From assembly GCA_041751995.1 (NCBI GenBank), contig JBGSHY010000039.1, positions 1 to 64,000 of the forward strand: a stretch of DNA of 64,000 nt. The letters run 5' to 3'. A program made the position numbers and the translations under genes. Positions within the stretch are counted from its first letter, which is position 1. Each line of letters begins with the position of its first letter. The DNA comes from JANMEX01 sp041751995. GTDB taxonomy: Bacteria; Pseudomonadota; Alphaproteobacteria; Rhizobiales; Rhizobiaceae. Below are positions 27,159-37,994 of the stretch, one piece after another. The notes beneath the pieces were generated by a model. That model saw only the letters and a list, made by a program, of their open reading frames with translations, did no database searches and was not told the origin of the DNA.

Positions 27159-27177
27159 GCATTTCCTGGCGGGAGAA

Positions 27178-28443
27178 TTACCAGGCGTCGCCCTTGAGTT
27201 CGGTCAGCTTGGCTTCGAGAAGTTCAAGGTTCTCGGCGCCTGTGCCCTTGCCGGACAGCGTGTCATGGACTGCGGACCAGAACAGCGAAGAAACTTCGTT
27301 GTACTTGACCTTGGTCGGCGCTGACGGGCGCGGCACGGCGTTCAGGAACACGTCCTTCCAGCGCGGGATGATCGGCTGTGCAGCAGCGATGTCGGCATCG
27401 TCATAAAGCGAGACGATGGTCGGTAGCTTGGAGCCCTTGATGGCATTCTGCTTCTGGTAATCGGCTGAACCGAGGAACTTGACGAGGTCAATCGCCGCGT
27501 CGGCGTTCTTCGAGTACTTCGAAACAGCAACATTCCAGCCGCCGAGCGTGGCAGCAGAACCGCCGCCTTCACCGCCGGATGGCAGCGGAATGGCTTCGAA
27601 CAGGCCCTTCACCTTGGAGTCGTCGCCATTGCCCAGACCGTAAGCATACGGCCAGTTGCGCATGAAGACGGCATTGCCGACCTGCCAGACGCCGCGGGAC
27701 TCTTCTTCCTGATAGGCAAGCACGCCTTCCGGCGAAATCTTGCCGATCCAGCCCTTGACGCGGTCGATGGCGGCAGCGGCCTTTTCGTTGTTGATAGAAA
27801 TCGTCCCATCCGGCTCGACGATCTGGCCGCCGCCGTTGGACTTCACCCACTCGAGCGCGTCGCAGGTCAGGCCTTCATAGGCGTTGCCCTGGAAAACAAA
27901 GCCCTGCATGTCCTTGTTGCCGGCTTCACGTTCCTTGTTCTGGATTTCCTCGGCGATTGCCGCCATTTCGTCCCAGGTCTTCGGCGGTGTCTTGCCGTAC
28001 TTTTCAAGGAGATCCTTGCGATAATAGAGAGCCGGGGCATCGGTGAACAGCGGCATTGCGACGAGCTTGCCATTGACGGTCTGCGATTCAATGATCGACG
28101 GGAAGTGCAGCGGGGCGATGTCCTTGGCGGCTTCCGTCAGGTCGAGGAACTGGTCGGCGAGCTGCGGTGCCCAGATCACGTCGGTCTGGTAGATATCGAC
28201 GTCGGAGTTGCCGGCGGCGAGCCACAGGCGGTACTGGCCAAACTGGTCAGTGGTGGACGACGGCATCGGAACAATGTTGACTTTGTTGCCGGTCTTTTCT
28301 TCCCAGGGCTTCACCTGCTCCTGGAAAATAGCAAGGTCGTTGCCGGTCGCGCCGGAAACGAAATTGATGGTTGCTGCGGATGCGATACCCGACATCAACA
28401 TGGTGCCGGCAGCAAGACCGGCAAACAGCGACTTGATTTTCAT
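27178..28443 (-). CDS. thuE: Trehalose-type sugar-binding periplasmic protein
   Basis: Extracellular solute-binding protein (MalE family) delivering disaccharides to the importer. The 421-aa protein begins with a Sec signal peptide ending GIASA (cleavage about residue 23). The mature part shows DVIWAPQLADQFLDLT, YRKDLLEKYGKTPPKTWDEM and NAVFMRNWPYAYGL, all typical of family 1 sugar-binding proteins. It is the first gene of the operon, behind a promoter with a LacI-type operator. Trehalose, with possible maltose or sucrose, is inferred from the thu context. Confidence 0.85.
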   Translation of the reverse strand: MKIKSLFAGLAAGTMLMSGIASAATINFVSGATGNDLAIFQEQVKPWEEKTGNKVNIVPMPSSTTDQFGQYRLWLAAGNSDVDIYQTDVIWAPQLADQFLDLTEAAKDIAPLHFPSIIESQTVNGKLVAMPLFTDAPALYYRKDLLEKYGKTPPKTWDEMAAIAEEIQNKEREAGNKDMQGFVFQGNAYEGLTCDALEWVKSNGGGQIVEPDGTISINNEKAAAAIDRVKGWIGKISPEGVLAYQEEESRGVWQVGNAVFMRNWPYAYGLGNGDDSKVKGLFEAIPLPSGGEGGGSAATLGGWNVAVSKYSKNADAAIDLVKFLGSADYQKQNAIKGSKLPTIVSLYDDADIAAAQPIIPRWKDVFLNAVPRPSAPTKVKYNEVSSLFWSAVHDTLSGKGTGAENLELLEAKLTELKGDAW

Positions 28444-28888
28444 TTGTGGTTCTCCCGAAATGGTCTTTTACAAAACGTGCCGGCCAATCTGCGAATATCC
28501 TCCCAGACATGCGCCAGCCAAAGCGTCACTGCATTTCATCGTGAAATGAAATTTGAAAGCGCTTTAAATTATTAATCCCACATTACCGATTTTTGTCAAG
28601 TGGCTGCGTAGACAATGCGTCAAAATCACACTTAGCTGAGGCAATCTTGAGTTAATATCGTTTTGATTCAACAAGTTGATACCAAAAGTCTCCTGCATGA
28701 CAACGTTGACCCTGCCTTCGTCTTGCCAAATAGCGACACTTGGTCCAGTGTTAAAATCGATAACGCTTTCAATTCAGGCTCATCCAAAGGCAAATATGCC
28801 AATGATCCGGTAAAAGCGTTCGGAGGAGACAACCGGCTTCGGGGGAGTAGTCACAGTTTGCTTGCAGACTGCGACATGAACAAAACGC
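28444..28888. other. thuE-thuR divergent control region
   Basis: This 445-base AT-richer region separates the divergent thuE and thuR genes. It holds the thuE promoter and operator (28553-28599). A weaker candidate lies around 28755-28770, where GATAACGCTTTCAAT resembles one half of the operator. No reading frame in it looks like a gene. I could not define a strong thuR promoter. Confidence 0.6.
28553..28599 (-). promoter_or_regulatory. thuE promoter with LacI-type operator
   Basis: On the minus strand a perfect -35 TTGACA (28594-28599) is followed, 17 bases on, by ATTAAT (28571-28576). Directly downstream lies the palindrome TTGAAAGCGCTTTAAA (28553-28568), with the AAAGCGCTTT core of LacI/GalR-family operators. 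The predicted transcription start falls inside the palindrome, so bound repressor would block initiation. ThuR, encoded next door, is the obvious candidate; this is inference. Confidence 0.75.
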
Positions 28889-29932
28889 ATGAACTTGAAA
28901 GAATTTTCACGCAAACTCGGTCTGTCGCAAACGACAGTGAGCCGTGCGCTGTCCGGATATCCGGAGGTGAAGGCGGAAACCCGCGAACGCGTCGCAGAGG
29001 CTGCACGCAAATACGGCTATCATCCCAACCGCGCGGCAATCGGGCTGGCTACGGGCCGCGCCGGCGCTATCGGCATCGTGTTCCGCGGCGGTTCGGAGTT
29101 CGGGCCGCACACCAGCGAATTCATGGGCGGGCTTGGAACCCGGCTTGAGGAAGACGGCATCGACATGCTTTTGTCGACCGTGGACTCCCGCGAAGCAGAA
29201 CTGCGGACTTACAAGCGTCTCGCCGCATCAAAGCGGGTTGACGCTGTTATCCTGCATTCACCGACAATGGAGGATGAGCGCATCGCTTTTCTCAGCCAAC
29301 TCGGGCTGCCTTTCATCCTGCACGGGCGCACGAATTCGGACCTGCCTTTTCACTTCATGGACATCGACAATTACGGTGCAATCCACCAAGCGACCGCCTA
29401 TTTGACCGGACTTGGCCACCAACGCATTGCATTCATCAACGGACTGAAGGGCCGCAGCTTTGCCGAACATCGCGATCAAGGTTACCGGACGGCGCTGTTG
29501 GAGCGCGGTCTTCCGGTTGATGATGCGTTGCTCGGTAACGGTGACTTTACCGACGAAATGGGCTTCCGGCTCATGGGCGAGTTCCTGGAGCTTCCGGATC
29601 GTCCGACGGCGGTTATCGCCGGCTCGATGATGTCAGCGCTTGGCGCCATGCGTGCGGTGAGAACGGCAGGTTTGAAACTTGGCGATGATGTGTCGCTGAT
29701 CGCTCACGACGACGTGTTTCCCTACATCAGCGCCGACAACATGGTGCCGACGGTATCGACCACCCGCTCATCAATCCGCGCTGCCGGCGGGCGTATCGGC
29801 GAAATGCTGCATGACATTTTGGCGGGCAAAAACGACGGATATTTCAACGAAGTCTGGCCGGTCGAACTGGTGCTGCGCAACTCAACAGGACCTGCGCGCG
29901 CCCTGCCCCGAAAGGCCGGCGCGCGCGGCTGA
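28889..29932 (+). CDS. thuR: LacI-family transcriptional regulator of the thu locus
   Basis: 347-aa repressor. The N-terminal helix-turn-helix is intact (LKEFSRKLGLSQTTVSRALSGYPEV, then the hinge-like RERVAEAARKYGYHPNRAA), followed by a periplasmic-binding-like sugar sensor domain (about 60-335) with SLIAHDDVFPY near the end. It is transcribed divergently from thuE and ends 3 bases before the convergent thuB stop. It probably represses thuEFGK and thuAB until disaccharide is present. Confidence 0.87.
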   Translation: MNLKEFSRKLGLSQTTVSRALSGYPEVKAETRERVAEAARKYGYHPNRAAIGLATGRAGAIGIVFRGGSEFGPHTSEFMGGLGTRLEEDGIDMLLSTVDSREAELRTYKRLAASKRVDAVILHSPTMEDERIAFLSQLGLPFILHGRTNSDLPFHFMDIDNYGAIHQATAYLTGLGHQRIAFINGLKGRSFAEHRDQGYRTALLERGLPVDDALLGNGDFTDEMGFRLMGEFLELPDRPTAVIAGSMMSALGAMRAVRTAGLKLGDDVSLIAHDDVFPYISADNMVPTVSTTRSSIRAAGGRIGEMLHDILAGKNDGYFNEVWPVELVLRNSTGPARALPRKAGARG

Positions 29933-29935
29933 TTT

Positions 29936-30979
29936 TCAGGCCTTGAGTTCCTGACGCTTGTCATCCGACATAATGGCAAGATCCAGAACTTTCTGAATGT
30001 TTGCAGCATGCCGGAATGACGGCTCCTGGTTTTTTCCGTCGCGTACGGCGCGGGCAAAGCGATCATAGTTTGTCGGCACGGTTCCGGCATCAATGTCATG
30101 CCAGGTCGCTGTCTCGATGTCCTTGCCGGAACAGCCGCGCAGCCACGAACCTTCTGTCGTATGCCGCACTTCGAGGCTGCCTTTTTCTCCATAGATGCGC
30201 AGCTTCAACTCGTTGAGATGGCCGGTTGCCCAACGGGTCGCGTGAACGACACCGAGCGCGCCATTGTTGAAATCGACTGCCATTGTGAATGAATCATTAG
30301 CGTCGAGATCATATTCACCAATTTTGTTTCCGGGAGCTTTGTCGAATGTTTTCAAGCGGCAAAAGACATGGTCGATATCGAGACCGGAACCGAAACTGGC
30401 GAAATCGAGAATGTGGATTCCAATGTCACCAAGCACACCGTTGGAGCCGTGCTTCTTAGACAGGCGCCATAGCCACTGCGATTCCGTACGCCAGTCACCC
30501 CAGGCCTTGGCGACCAGCCAGCTTTGCAGATAGCCAGCCTCGACATGGCGGATCGTGCCAAGTTCGCCCGCAAGCACCATCTGGCGGGCTTTCTGCAGCG
30601 GCGCGACATTCCGATAAGTCAGGTTCACCATGTTGATGACGCCTACTTTTTCTGCCGCTTCGGTCATTTCCAGCGCCTTGGCATGGTTTTCAGCCAACGG
30701 CTTCTCACACATCACATTCTTGCCAGCCTTCAGGAGCGCCATCGTCGTCGGATGGTGAATCTTGTCCGGCGTCACATTGGTCGCCGAGTCGAACTTGCCC
30801 CAGGCAATGGCCTCTTCAAGCGAAGTAAACCGGTTCTTGATGTTGTGCTTGTCGCAAAAGACATCGACCCGCTCTTGCGAGACATCGACGCCGCCGACAA
30901 GTTCAACACCATCGATTTTGGCAAAGTGTTCGGCATGTTGGTTGGCCATGCCGCCGGTTCCGAGGACGAGAAGTCTCAT
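29936..30979 (-). CDS. thuB: Gfo/Idh/MocA-family oxidoreductase ThuB
   Basis: NAD(P)-dependent sugar dehydrogenase-like enzyme, 347 aa. The N-terminal Rossmann motif is LLVLGTGGMANQHAEHF, followed by CEKPLAENHAKALEM, the conserved EKP segment of the family, and the C-terminal alpha/beta domain. In rhizobia ThuA and ThuB convert imported trehalose-type disaccharides to 3-keto derivatives. The start at 30979 is the second of two adjacent ATGs and has GGAGGAAT at better spacing. It follows thuA by 160 bases, a gap filled by a palindromic repeat. Confidence 0.85.
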   Translation of the reverse strand: MRLLVLGTGGMANQHAEHFAKIDGVELVGGVDVSQERVDVFCDKHNIKNRFTSLEEAIAWGKFDSATNVTPDKIHHPTTMALLKAGKNVMCEKPLAENHAKALEMTEAAEKVGVINMVNLTYRNVAPLQKARQMVLAGELGTIRHVEAGYLQSWLVAKAWGDWRTESQWLWRLSKKHGSNGVLGDIGIHILDFASFGSGLDIDHVFCRLKTFDKAPGNKIGEYDLDANDSFTMAVDFNNGALGVVHATRWATGHLNELKLRIYGEKGSLEVRHTTEGSWLRGCSGKDIETATWHDIDAGTVPTNYDRFARAVRDGKNQEPSFRHAANIQKVLDLAIMSDDKRQELKA

Positions 30980-31032
30980 CATATTCCTCCCAATAAGTTC
31001 CAAAAGCTATTTGAAAATTCGTCAGGCCAAGT

Positions 31033-31112
31033 CGAAAATGGCGGTTTTTGAGCATCGGAGCGGAGCGTGCTTGAAGCACGTGAGCGCCGAAGCGCAGAAA
31101 ATCGCCATTTGC
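31033..31112. repeat. Palindromic intergenic repeat between thuA and thuB
   Basis: About 80 bases forming an imperfect inverted repeat: outer arms AAAATGGCGGTTTTTGAGC and the complement of GCAGAAAATCGCCATTTGC, inner GAGCATCGGAGCGGAGCGT and GTGAGCGCCGAAGCGCAG, with an apical GTGCTTGAAGCAC hairpin. A second copy sits at 42243. Such CGGAGCGGAGCGT palindromes recur between genes in Mesorhizobium-like genomes (recalled, not searched). Confidence 0.7.
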
Positions 31113-31139
31113 AGACCGGCATCACGGATTTACGGCCGG

Positions 31140-31925
31140 TCAGCGGTACCCGGTTTCGCCGGCTTGATGCAGTTTCGGGCCGCGCTCCTCGATCTTTTCG
31201 AGCGCTTTTTCGACCGGCACATTCGGCGCGTCATGGATCGACTTCTGCTGGTTGGCGGCGTTGTAGGCCCACTTCACCGAGTTGCGCAGAACCTTGCGGA
31301 CGTTCTCGTCATGGTAGGTCGGATACGTCTCATGGCCTGGGCGGAAGTAGAAAATGTTGCCTGCGCCGCGGCGGTAGGTCAGGCCTGAACGGAACACTTC
31401 GCCGCCCTGGAACCAGGAAATGAATACGGTTTCAAGCGGTTCCGGCACCGCGAATTGCTCGCCGTACATTTCTTCATATTCCAGCTCGAAATATTCGCCG
31501 AGGCCTGTCGCAATCGGATGACTCGGGTTGATAACCCAGAGGCGCTCGCGCTCTCCAGCTTCGCGCCATTTCAGGCCGCATGGCGTGCCCATCAACTTCT
31601 TGAAAATCTTGGAATAGTGACCGGAATGCAGGACGATCAGGCCCATGCCCTCCCAAACGCGCTTGGCGACGCGCTCGACGATTTCGTCGGCAACCGCGCC
31701 GTGGTCCTTATGACCCCACCAGACAAGCACGTCTGTCTCGGCAAGGCGGGCTTCCGACAGGCCGTGTTCCGGCTGCTGGAGCCAGGCTGTCGTCGCGGAT
31801 ATGCCCTTGTCTTCATTCAAGGCGGCGGCGATAGTCTCGTGCATGGTCAGCGGATAGACTTCGGCGACGACTTTGTTGATCTGTTCGTGGATGTTTTCAC
31901 CCCAAACGACAGTGCGAATAGCCAT
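31140..31925 (-). CDS. thuA: ThuA family protein (trehalose utilisation)
   Basis: 261-aa protein of the ThuA family, class I glutamine amidotransferase-like fold. Family stretches include VLVWWGHKDHGAV, GLIVLHSGHYSKIFKKLMGT and IFYFRPGHETYPTYHD. With ThuB it acts in catabolism of trehalose and related disaccharides in rhizobia; the exact reaction step is not settled by sequence. The start at 31925 has an ideal GGGAGGATAAT ribosome site. It is the first gene of a thuA-thuB unit with a LacI-type operator 52 bases upstream. Confidence 0.87.
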   Translation of the reverse strand: MAIRTVVWGENIHEQINKVVAEVYPLTMHETIAAALNEDKGISATTAWLQQPEHGLSEARLAETDVLVWWGHKDHGAVADEIVERVAKRVWEGMGLIVLHSGHYSKIFKKLMGTPCGLKWREAGERERLWVINPSHPIATGLGEYFELEYEEMYGEQFAVPEPLETVFISWFQGGEVFRSGLTYRRGAGNIFYFRPGHETYPTYHDENVRKVLRNSVKWAYNAANQQKSIHDAPNVPVEKALEKIEERGPKLHQAGETGYR

Positions 31926-31976
31926 ATTATCCTCCCGGAAAATCACAATGGATGCTTACTGGATGGCGGACCGCAT

Positions 31977-31998
31977 AAATTGAAAGCGGTTTCAATTT
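31977..31998 (-). promoter_or_regulatory. LacI-type operator upstream of thuA
   Basis: A 22-base palindrome with one mismatched pair, AAATTGAAAGCGGTTTCAATTT, 52 bases before the thuA start. It shares the GAAAGCG core with the thuE operator and is longer. A weak promoter candidate on the minus strand (TTGCGT, 17 bases, TAGTTT) lies just upstream, so binding would occlude transcription. ThuR is the likely ligand. Confidence 0.7.
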
Positions 31999-32068
31999 TG
32001 AAAACTAAACCGGGATTGGATTTCACGCAAGTGGCGTCAGATTATTTTTTCGGAGTTTGGAAGATGAC

Positions 32069-32632
32069 TTATTTCCTGGCGGCGCTTTTCAAAAGCGCGT
32101 TGATCCGCTTCTGCTCAGCGGCATCAAACGCCAGTTGGGCCTTGTGATGGCGGGCCTGCACCCTGGTCAGCACAGCCGTCACCTTGGCCTCGAGAACATC
32201 GCAGGTTTTCTGCGGCGGAATCTCAAGCACTGCGGTTTCCATTTCCTGCACAGCCGCTTCACCGATCTTCACGTGGATGTCTTCGTGAAGCCTGGCGTAA
32301 TCGGCAAACATGTCGAAGCCGTTTTGCAGGTCGGCGGACGCGCCCTTGCGATTGGTCCAGCGCGGCATGGTGATTTTGGCATTCAGTTTGAATTTTGCCG
32401 AACGGACCTTGCAGCCTTTATCCGTTTCAACGGGAATGACCGACACCGGAACGATGGTCAATTGAGTGGCTGCAAACGCATCGCCGCTCATCGGACCATT
32501 CAGCGCAATGCTGCGGTCGAGCGCTTTGCCGGTCGAACCCGAAACTTCGTAATACCCTGTGGACACGCTGGTTGAAGCGCATGCGGACAAAAGTCCGAGA
32601 GCGGGAAGAACGAGTAACGCCATCAATCGCAT
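32069..32632 (-). CDS. DUF922-type putative zinc protease, lipoprotein
   Basis: 187-aa predicted lipoprotein: signal peptide with lipobox LLSAC (cysteine near residue 18), then a domain carrying HEDIH, an HExxH zinc-metalloprotease motif (about residue 119), as in DUF922 proteins. Tryptophan and cysteine positions (CKVRSAKF, PRWTNRKG, KTCDVLEAKV) fit that family. The start at 32632 is the ATG giving a normal signal peptide. It follows lon on the same strand but beyond a strong terminator, so it is probably transcribed separately. Confidence 0.72.
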   Translation of the reverse strand: MRLMALLVLPALGLLSACASTSVSTGYYEVSGSTGKALDRSIALNGPMSGDAFAATQLTIVPVSVIPVETDKGCKVRSAKFKLNAKITMPRWTNRKGASADLQNGFDMFADYARLHEDIHVKIGEAAVQEMETAVLEIPPQKTCDVLEAKVTAVLTRVQARHHKAQLAFDAAEQKRINALLKSAARK

Positions 32633-32732
32633 GCAAATACACCTGTCAGGCCGATCCATTGGTCGCCGCTGGAAGACAAACTAGCAAAATCGACCAAAGA
32701 AGCGACAGAAGTTTTATGCCACTGGCGCAATG

Positions 32733-32762
32733 AAAAAGCCGGAGACTGATCTCCGGCTTTCA
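32733..32762 (-). terminator. Rho-independent terminator of lon
   Basis: Perfect 11-base stem AAAGCCGGAGA/TCTCCGGCTTT with a 4-base loop, followed on the minus strand by TTTTTC, 29 bases after the lon stop. Confidence 0.9.
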
Positions 32763-32788
32763 GTTTTCTGCGTGTATTTCACACCATG

Positions 32789-35206
<2,418 letters not shown>

Positions 35207-35288
35207 TTTATTTCCTTTCTCCGGCTTGCGCCGGACCGGCCTTTGCTGCACCGCCACGATTGGCCGGAGGAGCAAATCCACTTGATCC

Positions 35289-35318
35289 TAATTGGAGTGG
35301 CTGCAGCGCCAGTTCAAG
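35289..35318 (-). promoter_or_regulatory. Candidate RpoH (sigma-32) promoter of lon
   Basis: On the minus strand CTTGAA (35313-35318) is followed after exactly 17 bases by CCAATTA (35289-35295), close to the alphaproteobacterial heat-shock pattern CTTGAA-N17/18-CCANAT. It lies 83 bases before the lon start and downstream of the clpX terminator. The same layout occurs before clpP. Confidence 0.65.
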
Positions 35319-35381
35319 CCGGAATCAAAGACATTTTGAGCGTGAGTTCCACCACATGCAACTGCAAAGCCCACAAAATGA

Positions 35382-35408
35382 AAAAGCGCGGCCATTGACC
35401 GCGCTTTT
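35382..35408 (-). terminator. Rho-independent terminator of clpX
   Basis: Perfect 10-base stem AAAAGCGCGG/CCGCGCTTTT with a 7-base loop, followed on the minus strand by T residues (TTTTTCATTTT), 22 bases after the clpX stop. It separates clpX from lon. Confidence 0.9.
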
Positions 35409-35429
35409 CCCCTGCAATCTGTTTCCGCC

Positions 35430-36701
35430 TTATGCGCTGGCAGAAGCCTTTTCGTCCTTGCGGTCGGCATAAATGTAGAGCGGGCGCGCATTGCCTTGCA
35501 CCACCTCTTCCGAAATGACGACTTCGGTCACGCCTTCGAGCGTCGGCAGGTCAAACATGGTGTCGAGCAGGATGCCTTCCATGATCGAACGCAGGCCGCG
35601 CGCACCGGTCTTGCGCTCGATTGCCCGCTTTGCGATCGCCGACAGCGCGCCTTCGTGGAATGTCAGATCGACATTCTCCATCTCGAACAGGCGCTGGTAC
35701 TGCTTGACCAGAGCGTTTTTCGGTTCGACCAGAATGGTGATCAGCGCCGGTTCGTCCAGATCTTCCAGTGTCGCCAGAATGGGCAGGCGGCCGACGAATT
35801 CCGGGATCAGGCCGAAGCGCAGCAGATCTTCCGGCTCAACCATGCGGAACAGTTCGCCCGAACGGCGGTCATCCGGCGATGCGACGAGGGCGCCAAAGCC
35901 GATCGAGGTCTTGCGGCCGCGGTCGGAGATGATCTTGTCGAGACCAGCAAATGCACCACCGCAGATGAAAAGGATGTTGGCGGTGTCGACCTGCAGGAAT
36001 TCCTGCTGCGGATGCTTGCGCCCGCCTTGCGGCGGAACAGACGCAACGGTGCCTTCCATGATCTTGAGCAAAGCCTGCTGCACGCCTTCGCCCGAAACGT
36101 CACGGGTGATCGACGGATTGTCGGACTTGCGCGAAATCTTGTCGATTTCGTCGATGTAGACGATGCCGCGCTGGGCGCGCTCGACATTGTAGTCGGCAGC
36201 CTGCAGCAGCTTGAGGATGATGTTTTCGACGTCCTCGCCGACATAGCCGGCTTCGGTGAGCGTCGTTGCATCCGACATGGTGAACGGCACGTCGATGATG
36301 CGTGCAAGCGTCTGGGCAAGCAAAGTCTTGCCGCAACCGGTCGGGCCGATCAAAAGGATGTTCGACTTGGCCAATTCGACGTCAGCGTTCTTCTGTGCAT
36401 GGGCAAGGCGCTTGTAGTGGTTGTGCACCGCGACCGATAGAACCTTCTTGGCATGGCGCTGCCCGATGACGTAATCGTCGAGAACCTTGATGATTTCCTG
36501 GGGCGTCGGAACGCCTTCGCGGGACTTGACCATCGAGGTCTTGTTCTCTTCGCGAATGATGTCCATGCACAGTTCAACGCATTCATCACAGATGAACACA
36601 GTTGGACCTGCGATCAGTTTGCGCACTTCATGCTGGCTCTTGCCGCAGAATGAACAGTAGAGCGTATTCTTTGAATCGCCGCCGCTGTTGACCTTGCTCA
36701 T
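35430..36701 (-). CDS. clpX: ATP-dependent Clp protease ATP-binding subunit ClpX
   Basis: Hexameric AAA+ unfoldase feeding substrates to ClpP. The 423-aa protein has the N-terminal zinc-binding domain (CSFCGKSQHEV, then CDECVELC), Walker A GPTGCGKT, Walker B GIVYIDEIDKI, the pore loop YVGEDVEN and the IGF loop (IGFGA) that docks on ClpP. The start has AAGGGAAG upstream. It is 258 bases from clpP. Confidence 0.97.
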   Translation of the reverse strand: MSKVNSGGDSKNTLYCSFCGKSQHEVRKLIAGPTVFICDECVELCMDIIREENKTSMVKSREGVPTPQEIIKVLDDYVIGQRHAKKVLSVAVHNHYKRLAHAQKNADVELAKSNILLIGPTGCGKTLLAQTLARIIDVPFTMSDATTLTEAGYVGEDVENIILKLLQAADYNVERAQRGIVYIDEIDKISRKSDNPSITRDVSGEGVQQALLKIMEGTVASVPPQGGRKHPQQEFLQVDTANILFICGGAFAGLDKIISDRGRKTSIGFGALVASPDDRRSGELFRMVEPEDLLRFGLIPEFVGRLPILATLEDLDEPALITILVEPKNALVKQYQRLFEMENVDLTFHEGALSAIAKRAIERKTGARGLRSIMEGILLDTMFDLPTLEGVTEVVISEEVVQGNARPLYIYADRKDEKASASA

Positions 36702-36764
36702 TCGACTTCCCTTTCAGTGCGGCGCCCCCTTCAAGGCCACCTTGACCGTCTCCGGCTAAACACC

Positions 36765-36793
36765 GGTATACCGTCCCCGCACGGGTCACACAA
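36765..36793 (-). promoter_or_regulatory. Possible sigma-70 promoter of clpX
   Basis: TTGTGT (36788-36793) and TATACC (36765-36770) on the minus strand, 17 bases apart, 64 bases before the clpX start. The -35 is weak. No RpoH-like pair with correct spacing was found in this 258-base gap, unlike for clpP and lon. Confidence 0.35.
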
Positions 36794-36959
36794 GTTTCAA
36801 GCAGGTTATTCCTGCCCCCGCATTCAGCGACCTACCCCGAGACTTGGGGCACAGGAAGACTGATTCGTCCAGTCAAGCCGATGAAGTTCAACATAGGCTT
36901 AACACAAACAACCGCTTAAACGGCTATCTGCCGCCCTAACGCCAAAAATCAAGCGACGA

Positions 36960-37577
36960 TCAAGCCGCCTGCTCGCGAGCTTCGATGACTTTGTCGATCA
37001 GTCCGAACTGCTTGGCGGTCTGGGCTGTCATGAAATTGTCGCGGTCAAGCGCGTTTTCGATCTCTTCATAGGAGCGACCGGTATGATGGACGTAGATCTC
37101 GTTGAGACGGCGTTTCATGTTCTCGATTTCACGCGCCTGAATGAGGATGTCCGTCGCCTGTCCCTGCGCGCCGCCGGACGGTTGGTGCACCATTACGCGG
37201 GCGTTCGGCAAAGCAAAGCGCATGTCCTTGTGGCCGGCAGCCAACAAAAGCGACCCCATCGAGGCGGCCTGGCCGAAGCAAAGCGTCGACACGGCCGGCT
37301 TGATGAACTGCATCGTATCGTAAATCGCCATCCCGGACGTCACCACGCCGCCTGGCGAGTTGATATAGAGATTGATTTCCTTCTTCGGGTTCTCGGCTTC
37401 CAGAAACAGAAGCTGCGCGCAAACCAGCGTCGCCATGCCGTCCTCGATCGGGCCGGTGATGAAAATGATGCGCTCCTTCAAGAGACGCGAAAAGATGTCG
37501 TAGGCGCGTTCGCCGCGGTTGGTCTGCTCGACGACCATCGGAACAAGGTTCATCGCGGTTTCAACTGGATTTCTCAT
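36960..37577 (-). CDS. clpP: ATP-dependent Clp protease proteolytic subunit
   Basis: Barrel-forming serine protease partnering ClpX and ClpA. The 205-aa protein carries the catalytic serine in GQAASMGSLLL, the histidine in RVMVHQPSGG and the aspartate in ALDRDNFM, plus INSPGGVVTSGMAIYD. The start MRNPVETAMN at 37577 follows GGAGACC and matches relatives; the upstream 34 codons of open frame are rejected. It is the first gene of the clpP-clpX-lon series, with a heat-shock-like promoter. Confidence 0.96.
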   Translation of the reverse strand: MRNPVETAMNLVPMVVEQTNRGERAYDIFSRLLKERIIFITGPIEDGMATLVCAQLLFLEAENPKKEINLYINSPGGVVTSGMAIYDTMQFIKPAVSTLCFGQAASMGSLLLAAGHKDMRFALPNARVMVHQPSGGAQGQATDILIQAREIENMKRRLNEIYVHHTGRSYEEIENALDRDNFMTAQTAKQFGLIDKVIEAREQAA

Positions 37578-37650
37578 CTTTGGTCTCCGGCCCGGCGGGC
37601 TGTTTGCCGCGTGGAACCGCGGGGAATCAGAAAAATTCGCTTCTCTGTCT

Positions 37651-37680
37651 AAATAGGGCCGACACGCACCACTGTTCAAG
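37651..37680 (-). promoter_or_regulatory. Candidate RpoH (sigma-32) promoter of clpP
   Basis: CTTGAA (37675-37680) and CCTATTT (37651-37657) on the minus strand, separated by exactly 17 bases and ending 73 bases before the clpP start. The arrangement equals that found upstream of lon. Confidence 0.65.
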
Positions 37681-37994
37681 GGATCGAATCGGTTTGTGTC
37701 GAACCTGCCCCAGACGATTTAAGACAGGGTAAATGCGCAGGCTTTAGCAACCTGAAGGAGAGCGTATTAGTTGCTTCAATCTGTAATTTTAGGAAACGCG
37801 CAGCTGCGACGCTTTTTGCTCCCGCCAATTGTGCCCTTCGGACATATTTTGCCAATATGTTGTGGAAAAACAGACGCTTGAACGGTGATTCGAACGGTAG
37901 GAAAACCTGTCGCTTCGTTCGACTCACTGATCGTGCGAAAACACACGCGGAAACTCCGAAAAGCGGGGCTGGAGTTGCCGCTGGTTGAAATTGG
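37681..37994. other. Gene-free spacer before the Calx-beta gene
   Basis: Between the clpP promoter and the repeat-protein gene lie about 310 bases without a credible gene. The minus-strand frame across it has no ribosome site and no recognisable protein features. I see no clear promoter for the downstream gene. Confidence 0.5.
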
